A stretch of 64,000 nucleotides of DNA from Streptomyces parvus (GCF_014648875.1 NZ_BMRY01000005.1:62001-126000), one strand, 5' to 3'. Shown: positions 52,060 to 60,261, counted from the stretch's first letter. Translations and numbers: made by a program. Notes: generated by a model not told the origin, from the sequence alone.

Positions 52060-52722
52060 ATGACCCAGCCCGGCAGTACGCCGACTCGCCCCCGCAGAGG
52101 CGCCGGATGCCTGCAGAGTCTGCTGGTGCTCGCGGTGATCCTCGGTCTGGGCTACGGGGCGTCCAAGATCTTCGGTGACGAGTCGTCGAAGTCGAAGGGG
52201 TCCTCGTCCTCCTCCTCGTCCGCCTCCGACGGCAAGGGCGGATCGTGGGAGATCGGTGACTGCGGAGGACCGGACCCGGAGAACAAGCCGGACGGCTACC
52301 GCGCCTTCGACTGCGACGAGCAGGGCGCGACCTTCAAGGCCCTGAAGATCGAGGACGCGAGCTTCCTGCCGAACGCGATCCAGTGCCCGGCCGGAACGGA
52401 CCTGATCATCCAGGTCTCGCGGGTCTTCGGCTCCGGCGACGGCAAGAAGGGCGGCGGCATCCCGACCAACACCGTCTGCGGCCGCAACCTGACGGGCGAC
52501 CACCCCGGCGACGCGGGCGCCGGCGGCGGCCAGCTCGTCGAGGGCGACTGCGTCTCGACGACGGCCAAGGAGATCGCCTGCGCCTCGGCCGGGGCGAACG
52601 ACTTCAAGGTCCTCGGCCTCGTCAAGGAGAAGACCGAGTGCCCGGCGGCGACCACGGAGCCGATGCAGCTGATGATGGCGATGGGCCGCCCGTACGACGT
52701 GATCTGCGGCGGCAAGGTCTGA
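52060..52722 (+). CDS. Signal-anchored Cys-containing hypothetical protein
   Basis: 220 residues, ATG 52060 with GAGGAG. N-terminal cytoplasmic tail, one transmembrane helix (LQSLLVLAVILGLGYGASKIF), a Ser/Lys-rich linker (about 45-65) and an extracytoplasmic domain with eight Cys (e.g. GDCGGPDP, FDCDEQ, IQCPAG, TVCGRN, GDCVST, IACASA, TECPAA, VICGGK) likely forming disulphides. The pattern resembles LppU/SCO3897-like secreted proteins; the family is not certain. Ends before a strong terminator. Confidence 0.82.
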   Translation: MTQPGSTPTRPRRGAGCLQSLLVLAVILGLGYGASKIFGDESSKSKGSSSSSSSASDGKGGSWEIGDCGGPDPENKPDGYRAFDCDEQGATFKALKIEDASFLPNAIQCPAGTDLIIQVSRVFGSGDGKKGGGIPTNTVCGRNLTGDHPGDAGAGGGQLVEGDCVSTTAKEIACASAGANDFKVLGLVKEKTECPAATTEPMQLMMAMGRPYDVICGGKV

Positions 52723-52742
52723 CCGGGCAGGCCCTCGGGGCC

Positions 52743-52773
52743 CGTCCGTTCCCTCCGTGGGGCGGAACGGACG
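52743..52773. terminator. Bidirectional terminator
   Basis: Perfect 10-bp stem (52743-52752 with 52764-52773), 11-nt loop, between convergent genes. Confidence 0.75.
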
Positions 52774-52868
52774 AGCCCGCTCGGCAGCACGGGCCCACGG
52801 CCGTGCGCCGGCCCGGCACACCGCTCGGCGGCCTGGCGGCCCGGCCGTGTCGCCGCAGCGGTCAGCGA

Positions 52869-53276
52869 TCAGCGGCGCAGCCAGGGCCAGGACTTCGGAC
52901 CGGGCCAGCCGTCGACGGCCAGACCGACGCCGTGCACCTTGTTGACGTGACGTTGGAACCCCTTCATCGCCGCCTGCGACTGCGGGCCGAAGTATCCGTC
53001 GATCGCGCCCGAGTAGTAGCCGGTCTCGCGGAGCTGGCACTGCGCCTCGATACCGGCCGACGTCACGATGTCGGCTCGCGGGACGGCCGTCATGCCGTCG
53101 TACCAGCCGGCGTACCAGTACCCGCCCCTGAGGTTCATGTCGCAGCTGTACGCGGCGGAGACCGAGGCCTGGGAGGTGCCGGTGGCGTTCGCGGCGGTGG
53201 CCGTGCCCTGGACGAGGCCGACGGCGGCGGCCAACGCCACTGCCGTGAAGGAGAGTCGGCGGGTGAGTCTGCGCAT
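52869..53276 (-). CDS. Small secreted peptidoglycan-binding-like protein 1
   Basis: 135 residues from ATG 53276. Signal peptide about 1-32 (ATAANATG), then SCDMNLRGGYWYAGWYDGM and a PG_binding_1-like helical domain (about 75-135; GIEAQCQLRETGYYSGAIDGYFGPQSQAAMKGFQ, then LAVDGWPGPKSWPWLRR). The ectodomain aligns along its length with the membrane HTH protein at 54506 (shared Cys, EAQC.L, DG.YG, VDG, GP..W..LR). Secreted single-domain proteins of this type may bind wall stems or a ligand shared with the receptor. Function unknown. Confidence 0.85.
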   Translation of the reverse strand: MRRLTRRLSFTAVALAAAVGLVQGTATAANATGTSQASVSAAYSCDMNLRGGYWYAGWYDGMTAVPRADIVTSAGIEAQCQLRETGYYSGAIDGYFGPQSQAAMKGFQRHVNKVHGVGLAVDGWPGPKSWPWLRR

Positions 53277-53482
53277 GGGTGATCCCTTCGGAGGAGGAGC
53301 GACCCCGGAGGCGGGGACAGGGCGTGACTGCCCCGTCCACCCCCGTGGGGCGGGACTGTCGTGCCTTGCGGTGTGGTGCCTTGCGATGTGTTCCGTGGCC
53401 GGGCGGTCCAGCTGACGGCACGGCCGGCCTCTCCGCGCTCTCCGCACGCGAGCGGAGAATCGACTTCCGCGCGTCGGCGCGG

Positions 53483-53869
53483 TCACGTCTGGCGCAGGCG
53501 CTTCCAGGTGTTGGGGCCGACGATGCCGTCGACGTGGCCTGACCCCATGTAGGTGGCCTGGAACCAGCGGACGGCGGCCCTGGTGCGCGGACCGAACTGG
53601 CCGTCGACCGCCAGTTCCGTGTTGTGGTACGCGTAGTACGCGGTGGTGTTGGCGATCAGCGCCTGCACTTCGAACACGGGGACGCCCTTGCTGCCCTCGG
53701 CGAGCAGCGCGCCCGTGCCCTTGTAGTAGCCGCAGTACCAGCCGGTGCCCTGCTCCTTCTTGCAGGAGGCGGCGGCAGTGGCGGCGGACGCGGTGGGCGA
53801 CATCGCGACGGAGGTTCCGAACAGCGCGACAGTGATCATCGCCGTGGCGAGAAACTTACGGGCCTTCAT
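53483..53869 (-). CDS. Small secreted peptidoglycan-binding-like protein 2
   Basis: 128 residues, ATG 53869 with AAGGAG. Signal peptide about 1-29 (ASAATAAA). The mature part starts with paired Cys (CKKEQGTGWYCGYYKGTG), then a PG_binding_1-like domain (FEVQALIANTTAYY, ELAVDGQFGPRTRAAVRWFQ, VDGIVGPNTWKRLRQ). It shares the Y-C-G-Y and DGIVGP-TW-LR layout with protein 3. No catalytic domain is present. Confidence 0.88.
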   Translation of the reverse strand: MKARKFLATAMITVALFGTSVAMSPTASAATAAASCKKEQGTGWYCGYYKGTGALLAEGSKGVPVFEVQALIANTTAYYAYHNTELAVDGQFGPRTRAAVRWFQATYMGSGHVDGIVGPNTWKRLRQT

Positions 53870-53911
53870 GCGAAGCGGTCTCCTTCGGGAGCGTGAAACG
53901 GGTACGGGAAT

Positions 53912-54313
53912 TCATCGCTTGCCGTAGCGCAGCATTTCCCAGGTCTGCGGCCCGACGATGCCGTCGGAGATCGCTTCGCTGCCGTAGTACCACTGGAACC
54001 AGGTCACGGCGGACTTGGTTTTCGCCCCGTAGATGCCGTCGACCACGAGCTTGGTGCCGCCGGGCTCTCCGTAACGGGTGGTCTCGTTGATGAGTGCCTG
54101 GATTTCCTTGACGTGGTTGCCCTGGCTGCCGAGCTCTGCCCACTGGGTGCCGGGGTGGTACCCGCAGTAGCGGCCCACGGTGCTGACACCGGGGCATTTC
54201 TCGGCTGCCCGGACGGTCGGGTCGGCGATCGCGGGGACCGCCGGCGCGAATGCGGTGAACGCCGCCGCGGCCAGGGCGACGGCCGCGACCCGTGCGACAC
54301 GGGTTCGATGCAT
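53912..54313 (-). CDS. Small secreted peptidoglycan-binding-like protein 3
   Basis: 133 residues, ATG 54313 with GAGAGG. Signal peptide about 1-31 (AIADPT). Mature: CPGVSTVGRYCGYHPGT (paired Cys), IQALINETTRYG, VVDGIYGAKTKSAVTWFQWYY and DGIVGPQTWEMLR, the same layout as protein 2. It lies 42 nt upstream of protein 2 on the same strand and is divergent from the HTH-TM operon starting at 54506. Confidence 0.88.
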   Translation of the reverse strand: MHRTRVARVAAVALAAAAFTAFAPAVPAIADPTVRAAEKCPGVSTVGRYCGYHPGTQWAELGSQGNHVKEIQALINETTRYGEPGGTKLVVDGIYGAKTKSAVTWFQWYYGSEAISDGIVGPQTWEMLRYGKR

Positions 54314-54505
54314 GGTGACTGCCTCTCAAGTGGCTTGCTGTGAGGACTGCTTCAGCCTGTCGGAGGGAAGTCGGCCGGGCCATCGATTGGGAATCCTCGC
54401 GGGTATTCTGGGACGTCCCGGGCTCTGATCTGCTCAAACCCGGCCCGGGACAGGACGATCGTGGTCCGGACAGGGACCGGGTCCCGTTCAGAGATGAGGG
54501 TTTTC

Positions 54506-55420
54506 GTGAGCAAGGGGAAAGAGCCGCCGCGATCGCTCGGCCCTCATGGGCGGAGATTCGTCGACCGGATGCGTGAGCTGAAGGATCGCAGCGGGCTGAG
54601 TCTGGCCGCGCTGGCGAACCGGACGAGCTACAGCAAGTCATCCTGGGAGCGCTACCTCAACGGAAAGAGCCTCCCGTCGGCCGAAGCGGTGCGGGAGCTG
54701 GCCGGGCTGTCCGGTGCGGATACGGACCAGCTGCTCGCCCTCCACTCACTGGCGGCGGACGACTGGGGCGTTCAGGCCGACGCGCGGGCGCCGGAGGACG
54801 TCTCGGGCGAGGTGGCACCGGGTCGGGAACCCGGCCCCGAGGTCCCCGGAGAGCACACCGCCCGGCACCTGGCCGGGAGTGACGCCGCCGGGGCCTCCCC
54901 CGCGGGGGAGGCCCCGGCGGCGGATGACGGTACGCGGGACGGGACGACGCAGCCCTTCTCCTCGGACGGGCAGCCGTACAGGAAGCCGCCGGTTTCGCAG
55001 CGCATCCGGCTCGGCTCCCCCGCGCTCATCGGTGTGGTGGTCGTCGCGGCCATCGTCGTCTCCGGCTCACTCCTGTACTTGGCGCCGAGGACGGAGGGCG
55101 CCGCCGAAGACCGCCGCGTGGCGAGCGTGAAGTTCGCCTTCACCCCCGGCCGCACCCACGGCTGTGACGTCCACCGGGACGACGGCCGGCTGTGGGCGGG
55201 CCACAGCGACACCGACAAGGCGCTCCTCCAGCAGATCACCACGAGTTGGGACGTCGTCGAGGCACAGTGCCTCCTCGAACACCGGGGCTACCCGGTGGGC
55301 GCCGTCGACGGCGCCTACGGCCAGGCCACCGAGAAGGCGGTCAAACGCCTCCAGGAGGCAAACGGCCTGGTGGTCGACGGCATCGTCGGCCCGCACACCT
55401 GGCAGGCACTGCGCCAGTGA
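54506..55420 (+). CDS. Membrane HTH regulator with PG-binding-like ectodomain
   Basis: 304 residues. GTG 54506 is favoured over ATG 54494 and GTG 54461 because GAGGG precedes it at good spacing. N-terminal XRE-type HTH (about 12-70; RFVDRMRELKDRSGLSLAALANRTSYSKSSWERYLNG), acidic/Pro/Ala linker, one transmembrane helix (about 171-193; ALIGVVVVAAIVVSGSLLYLA). The ectodomain (about 205-303) has two Cys (GCDVHRDDG, EAQCLL) and a PG_binding_1-like fold (VDGAYGQATEKAVKRLQ, VDGIVGPHTWQALRQ) matching the three secreted neighbours. Topology suggests a one-component wall sensor. The stop overlaps the next start (GTGA). Confidence 0.85.
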   Translation: MSKGKEPPRSLGPHGRRFVDRMRELKDRSGLSLAALANRTSYSKSSWERYLNGKSLPSAEAVRELAGLSGADTDQLLALHSLAADDWGVQADARAPEDVSGEVAPGREPGPEVPGEHTARHLAGSDAAGASPAGEAPAADDGTRDGTTQPFSSDGQPYRKPPVSQRIRLGSPALIGVVVVAAIVVSGSLLYLAPRTEGAAEDRRVASVKFAFTPGRTHGCDVHRDDGRLWAGHSDTDKALLQQITTSWDVVEAQCLLEHRGYPVGAVDGAYGQATEKAVKRLQEANGLVVDGIVGPHTWQALRQ

Positions 55421-56286
55421 GTGACCACCTGCCGCATGAACGAGTGGTCTTCGCGAGGGAGTTGAGGAGAGTCCGGCAGCAGACCGGGCTGACGCTGGTA
55501 GCGCTCGCCGAGCGGACCACCGCCAGTAAGTCCTCCTGGCAGCGTTACCTGAGCGGCGCGCATCTGCCGCCACGCGGGGTGGTCCGGGAGCTGTGCGAAC
55601 TGGCCGGCCGAAAACCGGGACCGCTGCTCGCTCTGTGGGAGCTGGCCGAGGCCTCACGCCATCGGCGGCAGCCGCCCACCGAGAGCGGGGAACGGCCCGC
55701 GGCTGCCGGCGCCGAAGAGGTGCCGGAGGCTCCGCCGACGCCCCCTGGGCCGGCCCAGGACATATCGGAATCCACTGCCCCGGCCCCGGAGGAGCCGCGG
55801 ACCGAACAGGCCCGGGACCGGTCCGTGCCGGCCCTTCGGCTGCCTGCCGCGGCCCTGTCCGCGCTGCTCGCGCTCGCCGTCGTGGGCGTGGCCCTCCTGA
55901 TCTGGTCCGACAGAAAGCCGGAGGGGCTCAAGCCCGGCTGCCGCGGTGCCGAATGCACCGGAAAGAGGTCGCAGCCCAACGCCTGCGGGATCGACGGCAG
56001 TGCTCCGCTGACGGTCGCCGAGCGGGAGTTCGACGACCGGACCCGGGTCGACATCCGCTACAGCGAAGGCTGCGGGGCGAGTTGGGCGAGGATCTGGTTC
56101 GGGGAGATCGGTGACCGGCTGGAGGTGAGCGCTCCCGGACAGGAGACCCAGTCGGTCCGGATAGCCGACAAGTACGACGCCGAGGGCTACCTGAGCACCC
56201 CCATGGTCGGCGGTGGCCCCGGCGGTGTACAGGCCTGCCTGGTCTCCGCGCGGGCCGACGACCGCCGGTGCTTCAGCAGCACGTGA
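55417..56286 (+). CDS. Membrane HTH regulator with DUF2690 ectodomain
   Basis: 289 residues, GTG 55417, overlapping the previous stop. HTH similar to its neighbour (FARELRRVRQQTGLTLVALAERTTASKSSWQRYLSG), Pro/Glu-rich linker, transmembrane helix (LPAAALSALLALAVVGVALLIW, about 140-161). The ectodomain has DUF2690 features (CRGAECTGKRSQPNACG, RVDIRYSEGCGASWARIWFG, QACL). The HTH of both proteins is of the same kind while the ectodomains differ, pointing to a paired sensor unit. Ligand unknown. Confidence 0.87.
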   Translation: MSDHLPHERVVFARELRRVRQQTGLTLVALAERTTASKSSWQRYLSGAHLPPRGVVRELCELAGRKPGPLLALWELAEASRHRRQPPTESGERPAAAGAEEVPEAPPTPPGPAQDISESTAPAPEEPRTEQARDRSVPALRLPAAALSALLALAVVGVALLIWSDRKPEGLKPGCRGAECTGKRSQPNACGIDGSAPLTVAEREFDDRTRVDIRYSEGCGASWARIWFGEIGDRLEVSAPGQETQSVRIADKYDAEGYLSTPMVGGGPGGVQACLVSARADDRRCFSST

Positions 56287-56318
56287 CCCGGCCGGGACCG
56301 GGTTCGGTCCCGGCCGGG
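56287..56318. terminator. Bidirectional terminator
   Basis: Perfect 14-bp stem (56287-56300 with 56305-56318), 4-nt loop, starting directly after the DUF2690 gene stop; it also faces the convergent SH3-like gene. Confidence 0.85.
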
Positions 56319-56362
56319 CCGGATGCCACCGCGGTAGGGCCCTCAGCGCCGGGCCCGGCGAG

Positions 56363-56734
56363 TCAGAGGCACTTGCTCACGTAGCTCTGGATGCGCCCCG
56401 TCGTCAGGTAGTAGTCGCTCACGTACTTCAGGCCGATGGGGCTGTAGAGCCGGGCCCAGATGTTGTACCCGTTCACGGACGTGCCGTAGGTCCAGCAGTC
56501 GATCTCCAGCTTTCTGCCGTTGTGGGCGGTACCGACGGCCGAGTAGTTGGTACCCGGACCCGAGCGGATGGTCAGGCCGTTCGGGGCCTTCTGCACGTAG
56601 GCGCACCAGGCGCGGGGGTCGCTGCCGGAGTGGCCGCAGCGGAACGCGTCGGCGCTCGCGCTGGGAGCGAAGACGAACGAGGTGGCGATGAGCGCCGCCA
56701 CGCCCGCCAGGAGTGTGGTGAGTCGCTTGCGCAT
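56363..56734 (-). CDS. Secreted SH3-like domain protein
   Basis: 123 residues, ATG 56734. Signal peptide about 1-28 (SASADAF). The mature part is one bacterial SH3-like domain (about 48-115; LTIRSGPGTNYSAVGTAHNGRKLEIDCWTYG, then NIWARLYSPIGLKYVSDYYL) with four Cys (FRCGHS, AWCAYV, IDCWTY and C-terminal KCL). Likely wall-binding. Fits the surrounding run of secreted envelope proteins. Confidence 0.88.
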   Translation of the reverse strand: MRKRLTTLLAGVAALIATSFVFAPSASADAFRCGHSGSDPRAWCAYVQKAPNGLTIRSGPGTNYSAVGTAHNGRKLEIDCWTYGTSVNGYNIWARLYSPIGLKYVSDYYLTTGRIQSYVSKCL

Positions 56735-56963
56735 GGCCTTCAGGGGCCTTTCTCCTCAAGAGGGTCGGGACGGGGCCCACTATCGGCCCGCATCGCCGTG
56801 TCCCACCAGCTTTCCCGGCGTCCCTGGTCCGCCGTGGGAACCGCACCCCGCTGACGAGCGCCGTCGCACGGGGTGGAGGGACGGCGCCCGGCACGCCGAG
56901 GGAGCGGCGGCGGTCGTGCGGCGAGCCGCGTCACGCTCGGAGTGCGGTTCGGCCAGTGCCCGC

Positions 56964-57767
56964 TCAGCCGCCGCACTGGGCCAGCATGGCCCGCTTGTCG
57001 GCCGTGGTGACCGGGAGTTCGTACTTCAGCGAGACCTGGGCGAACCGCACCGCGTAGGAGCAGCGGACCGGCTTGTACGGCGGGAGCCAGGAGGCGGGTC
57101 CCGAGTCGCGCTTGGCGTTGTTGGCGGGGCCGTCCACCGGGATGAGGTTGAGCGGGTCGTTGGCGATCTGCTCGCGCTTGGACGCGTTCCAGCGGGCGGC
57201 GCCCATCTGCCAGTCGTAGGACAGCGGCATCACGTGGTCGATCTGCACCTTCGTCGCCTGCTGCTTGCGCCAGTCGATGGTCTCGCCGGTGTAGGGGTCC
57301 TTGAGCGTCATCGCCATGACGACGCAGTCGGACCCCGCCTTGTGCTCGATGTCCTTGCCGTCGCGGGCGAGCAGGTCGTTGCGGGTGTCGCAGCCGTTGC
57401 GGGCGAGCGGAATGCCGTCGACCCCGTCCTTCCACGCGTAGCCGAACTTGTCACGCTCGTAGCCCGTCTTCGGGCCGCGCCCCTTAGTGGCCACCTGCTC
57501 GATGAGCTTCCGGGCGGCGGCCCGGTCCGTGTCGCCGGTGAGGGGGGCCAGGCCCGGCTTCGTACCGTCCGGGTTGTCCAGCGGGCTGACGCCGAAGCCC
57601 TCGGCGGACTGCGCGCCGCCGTCGGTCCCGCCGCTCGTGCCGCCGCCGTCGGCCGCGAGGTCGTCGGGGCTGCAACCGCTCGCCAGGGCGAGCACGACGA
57701 GGGCGCCGACGGCGGGCAGGGCCGCCGCCCGGTGCGTACGGCGGCGGGGCGTACGGGGAGCTATCAC
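56964..57767 (-). CDS. Secreted HNH nuclease-like (DUF1524) lipoprotein
   Basis: 267 residues, GTG 57767. Signal peptide with lipobox LALASGC (about residue 32), Gly/Thr/Asp linker, then a DUF1524/HNH-type domain. The DH pair is in QIDHVMPLSYDWQMGAARW (about 173-191), conserved Asn/Asp lie in REQIANDPLNLIPVDGPANNAKRD, and Cys is found in RCSYAVRFAQ. It would act outside the cell, lipid-anchored. Extracellular HNH proteins are common in Streptomyces; whether nutrient scavenging or defence is unclear. Confidence 0.88.
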   Translation of the reverse strand: MIAPRTPRRRTHRAAALPAVGALVVLALASGCSPDDLAADGGGTSGGTDGGAQSAEGFGVSPLDNPDGTKPGLAPLTGDTDRAAARKLIEQVATKGRGPKTGYERDKFGYAWKDGVDGIPLARNGCDTRNDLLARDGKDIEHKAGSDCVVMAMTLKDPYTGETIDWRKQQATKVQIDHVMPLSYDWQMGAARWNASKREQIANDPLNLIPVDGPANNAKRDSGPASWLPPYKPVRCSYAVRFAQVSLKYELPVTTADKRAMLAQCGG

Positions 57768-57868
57768 GGGGAGCCGTCCTGACGGGGAGGAGACCGGACG
57801 GCGAGAATCCTATGGGCGGCCGGCCACGATCCGCCCATCCCTCGATGAGCGAACGGAACGGCGAGGGG

Positions 57869-58177
57869 CTAGAACACGTCGCCCAAGGTCTCCAGGAGGC
57901 GGGCGATGTTCGCCTCGTCGCGGCGGTAGTAGGTCCACTTGCCTCGCCGCGTGGCGACCACCAGCCCCGCCTGCCGCAGTATCGCCAGGTACTGCGAGGT
58001 GGTCGACTGCCCCAGCCCCGAACGGCGCTGGATGTCGCTCACGCAGACGCCGATCTCGACGTCGGCGGGCTCCTGGCCCGGGAAGCACATCGGCTCCTTG
58101 AGCCACACCAGCATCTGGCGCCGGGCCGGGTTGGACAGGGCCCGGAACACAGCCAGCAACTCCGTCTCCGAGAACAC
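57869..58177 (-). CDS. ArsR-family winged-helix repressor
   Basis: 102 residues from GTG 58177 (VFSETELLAVFRALSNPARRQMLVWL); a TTG at 58195 would add 6 residues. ArsR HTH: LSNPARRQMLVWLKEP, then VCVSDIQRRSGLGQSTTSQYLAILRQAGLVVATRRGKWTYYR. The usual metal-binding Cys box of ArsR/SmtB is absent, and Cys residues are few (MCFPG, GVCVSD). Divergent from a quinone-oxidoreductase-type gene with an inverted repeat between them, the classic arrangement of a repressor and its target. Confidence 0.9.
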   Translation of the reverse strand: MFSETELLAVFRALSNPARRQMLVWLKEPMCFPGQEPADVEIGVCVSDIQRRSGLGQSTTSQYLAILRQAGLVVATRRGKWTYYRRDEANIARLLETLGDVF

Positions 58178-58198
58178 CAGGCGATCGTAACCCAATCA

Positions 58199-58220
58199 CA
58201 TATTGGCAATTCTCGATATG
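58199..58220. promoter_or_regulatory. Inverted repeat CATAT-N12-ATATG, candidate ArsR operator
   Basis: Perfect 5-bp arms (58199-58203 and 58216-58220) in the 61-bp gap between the ArsR gene and the divergent oxidoreductase. It is A/T-rich against a GC-rich background, as ArsR operators often are. Confidence 0.6.
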
Positions 58221-58238
58221 ACGATTTACCGTGGCGGC

Positions 58239-59231
58239 ATGTCGACTTCGATGCGTGTGATGGAACTCGTCCACTTCGGCGACGCGGACACCGCGTTCGC
58301 CGCCCGGGAATTGCCGCGACCCGCTCCCGGCCCCGGCCAGGTGCTGGTGCGCGTACACGCCACATCCGTCAACCCTCTGGACCTGCAGACCCGGCGCGGC
58401 GACTACCGCGACGAGGTGGCACTGCCGGCGGTGATCGGCAACGACGTGTCCGGCGTGGTGGTCGAGACCGGCCCCGGGGCGGACGACTTCCGGCCGGGCG
58501 ACGAGGTCTGGTATCTGGCGCCGGTCTTCGCCGGTCAGGGGACGTACGCCGAGTTCCACGTGGTCGACCAGGCCCTGGTCGCCCGCAGGCCCGAAGGGCT
58601 GTCGCACGTCGAGGCCGCCGGTCTGGCGCTCGTGGGCGTGACGGTGTGGGAGGCGCTGGTCGAGCGGGCCGGCGTGAAGGCCGGGGAACGGGTCCTGGTG
58701 CACGGCGGCGCGGGCGGGGTCGGCTCGGCCGCCATCCAGGTCGCCCACGCGCTGGGGGCCGAGGTGGTGACCACGGCGCGGGCCAAGGACCACGAGTTCG
58801 TCACCGGGCTGGGGGCCGACACCGTGATCGACTTCTCGGCCGGCGACTACGTTCCGCAGGTCCGTGAGCTGGGCGGGGTGGATGTCGTCCTGGACACGGT
58901 GGGCAGGGACACCCTCACCCGCAGTCCGGAGGTCCTCGCCGACCGGGGCCGCGTGGTGTCGATCGTGGACATCCCCGAACCGCAGAACCTGCTCGCCGCG
59001 TGGGGCGTGAACGCGACCTACCACTTCCTCTTCGTCAGCCCCGGCCGGGCGAAGCTCGACGCCCTCAGCCGGCTGGTCGACCGGGGCGAGCTCCGCCCGG
59101 TGGTCGGTGCGGTGCTTCCGCTGGCCGACATGGCGGACGCGCACACGCTGCTGGAGGGCGGTTCCGTCGGCGAGGGCCGTCGACGCCCCCGCGGCAAGAT
59201 CGCCATCGCGGTGCATCCCGAGCAGGGATGA
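58239..59231 (+). CDS. Zinc-independent quinone oxidoreductase-type MDR protein
   Basis: 330 residues from ATG 58239 (MSTSMRVMELVHFGDADTAF). Medium-chain dehydrogenase/reductase fold: GroES-like N-domain (ATSVNPLDLQTRRGDY, VIGNDVSGVVVETG) and NADPH-binding Rossmann domain with VLVHGGAGGVGSAAIQVAHALGAEVV (AxxGxxG/GGVG). No Cys-rich structural-zinc loop is seen, matching the quinone oxidoreductase subgroup. Probably detoxifies quinones or enones; regulation by the divergent ArsR protein is inferred. Confidence 0.9.
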   Translation: MSTSMRVMELVHFGDADTAFAARELPRPAPGPGQVLVRVHATSVNPLDLQTRRGDYRDEVALPAVIGNDVSGVVVETGPGADDFRPGDEVWYLAPVFAGQGTYAEFHVVDQALVARRPEGLSHVEAAGLALVGVTVWEALVERAGVKAGERVLVHGGAGGVGSAAIQVAHALGAEVVTTARAKDHEFVTGLGADTVIDFSAGDYVPQVRELGGVDVVLDTVGRDTLTRSPEVLADRGRVVSIVDIPEPQNLLAAWGVNATYHFLFVSPGRAKLDALSRLVDRGELRPVVGAVLPLADMADAHTLLEGGSVGEGRRRPRGKIAIAVHPEQG

Positions 59232-59238
59232 GCCACGC

Positions 59239-59275
59239 GTGAGCCCCCGACCCCGGCCCCGGCCCGGGGGCTCAC
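59239..59275. terminator. Bidirectional terminator
   Basis: Perfect 10-bp stem (59239-59248 with 59266-59275) with a GC-rich 17-nt loop between convergent genes. Confidence 0.75.
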
Positions 59276-59289
59276 CCTTCCACCGCAGG

Positions 59290-60231
59290 TCACACCTTCC
59301 CGATGCCGAGGGTGTTCTCGGACGGCAGCAGCCCCGAACCGATGACCGCCAGCCACGGCTCCCCCAGCAGCTCCACCAGCCGCTCCCGCCCCGCCTCCCC
59401 CAGCGCCCGCCACGGCGCCGCGGCCTCCTCGTCGGTGCGCAGCTCCACCTTCGCGCGCAGCTCGCGCCCCGCGTCCGTGGCCGTGCCGTCCGCCGCCAGC
59501 AGCCCGCGCTCCTGGAGACGCCGCCGGGCCGCGCCCCACTCGTCGGCGCTCCACCCCCGGCTCGCGAAGACCGCGGGGGCCGCCGCGCCGACCGCCGCGA
59601 AGGAGACCAGCGCCTCGACCGGGTAGAGCCCGGCCCCGATGAGAGCGGCGATGTGCCCGTCGCCCCGGTGTTCACGCAGGACGGTCGCCGCCTGCCAGAG
59701 CGTGAGGTGCGGGGCGTCCGGCCAGGGCAGGGCGGAGTTGGCGGCTCCGAGGCCACCGAGCACTCCCGGGGCCTTTGCGGCTCCGAGGCCACCAAGCACT
59801 CCCGGGACCTTGGCGACGCCGAGGCCGCCCGGGGCGTCCCGGCCCGCCGCCTCCGCCGCGCGGCGGGCCAGGGCGGCGGCCTCCGCGAACTCCGGCCCCT
59901 CCACCCGGTCCCCGAACAGCGCCCGGTAGGACCGGTCGACGGCCCGCAACCGGGCCGCGAGGACGGCGTCCGGGGCGGCGGTCACCCAGCCGTCCGGAAC
60001 GTATCCGTCCACCATCGCCGGGGCGAAGCTGTGGAACGTCCGCACCACCTCCGCCGCTCCCACCGCCCCCAGCGGAGCCGCGCGCCAGGCGAAGTAGCTC
60101 GCCCAGCGCTCCTCGGTGTCGTACCCCAGCGCGGCGGCCTCCTCGAAGGCCGCGGGGGCGTAGTAGAGGACGGCGTGCAGGGGCTCCAGGAGGTGCCACA
60201 TCTGCCGCACACGGGCCGGTTCTCCGGTCAT
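59290..60231 (-). CDS. SCO6745-family protein
   Basis: 313 residues, ATG 60231. N-terminal conserved blocks MWHLLEPLHAVLYYAPAAFEEAAALGY and YFAWRAAPLGAVGAAEV recall the SCO6745 family of actinobacterial proteins. A central Gly/Ala/Leu repeat stretch (about residues 135-170) is followed by a winged-helix-like end (LLGEPWLAVIGSGLLPSENTLGIGKV). Members are of unknown function. Divergent from a TetR regulator with two operators in the gap, so it is probably a repressor target. Confidence 0.82.
   Translation of the reverse strand: MTGEPARVRQMWHLLEPLHAVLYYAPAAFEEAAALGYDTEERWASYFAWRAAPLGAVGAAEVVRTFHSFAPAMVDGYVPDGWVTAAPDAVLAARLRAVDRSYRALFGDRVEGPEFAEAAALARRAAEAAGRDAPGGLGVAKVPGVLGGLGAAKAPGVLGGLGAANSALPWPDAPHLTLWQAATVLREHRGDGHIAALIGAGLYPVEALVSFAAVGAAAPAVFASRGWSADEWGAARRRLQERGLLAADGTATDAGRELRAKVELRTDEEAAAPWRALGEAGRERLVELLGEPWLAVIGSGLLPSENTLGIGKV
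59738..59836 (-). repeat. 36-bp in-frame tandem repeat in the SCO6745-family gene
   Basis: Two near-identical 36-bp units (59738-59773 and 59774-59809) plus a degenerate third, encoding a 12-residue repeat of GGLGAAKAPGVL type. In-frame, so expansion or loss keeps the protein intact. Absent elsewhere in the window. Confidence 0.85.
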
Positions 60232-60261
60232 GATCTCCGCCTTCCCGGACAGGAATCGCAG

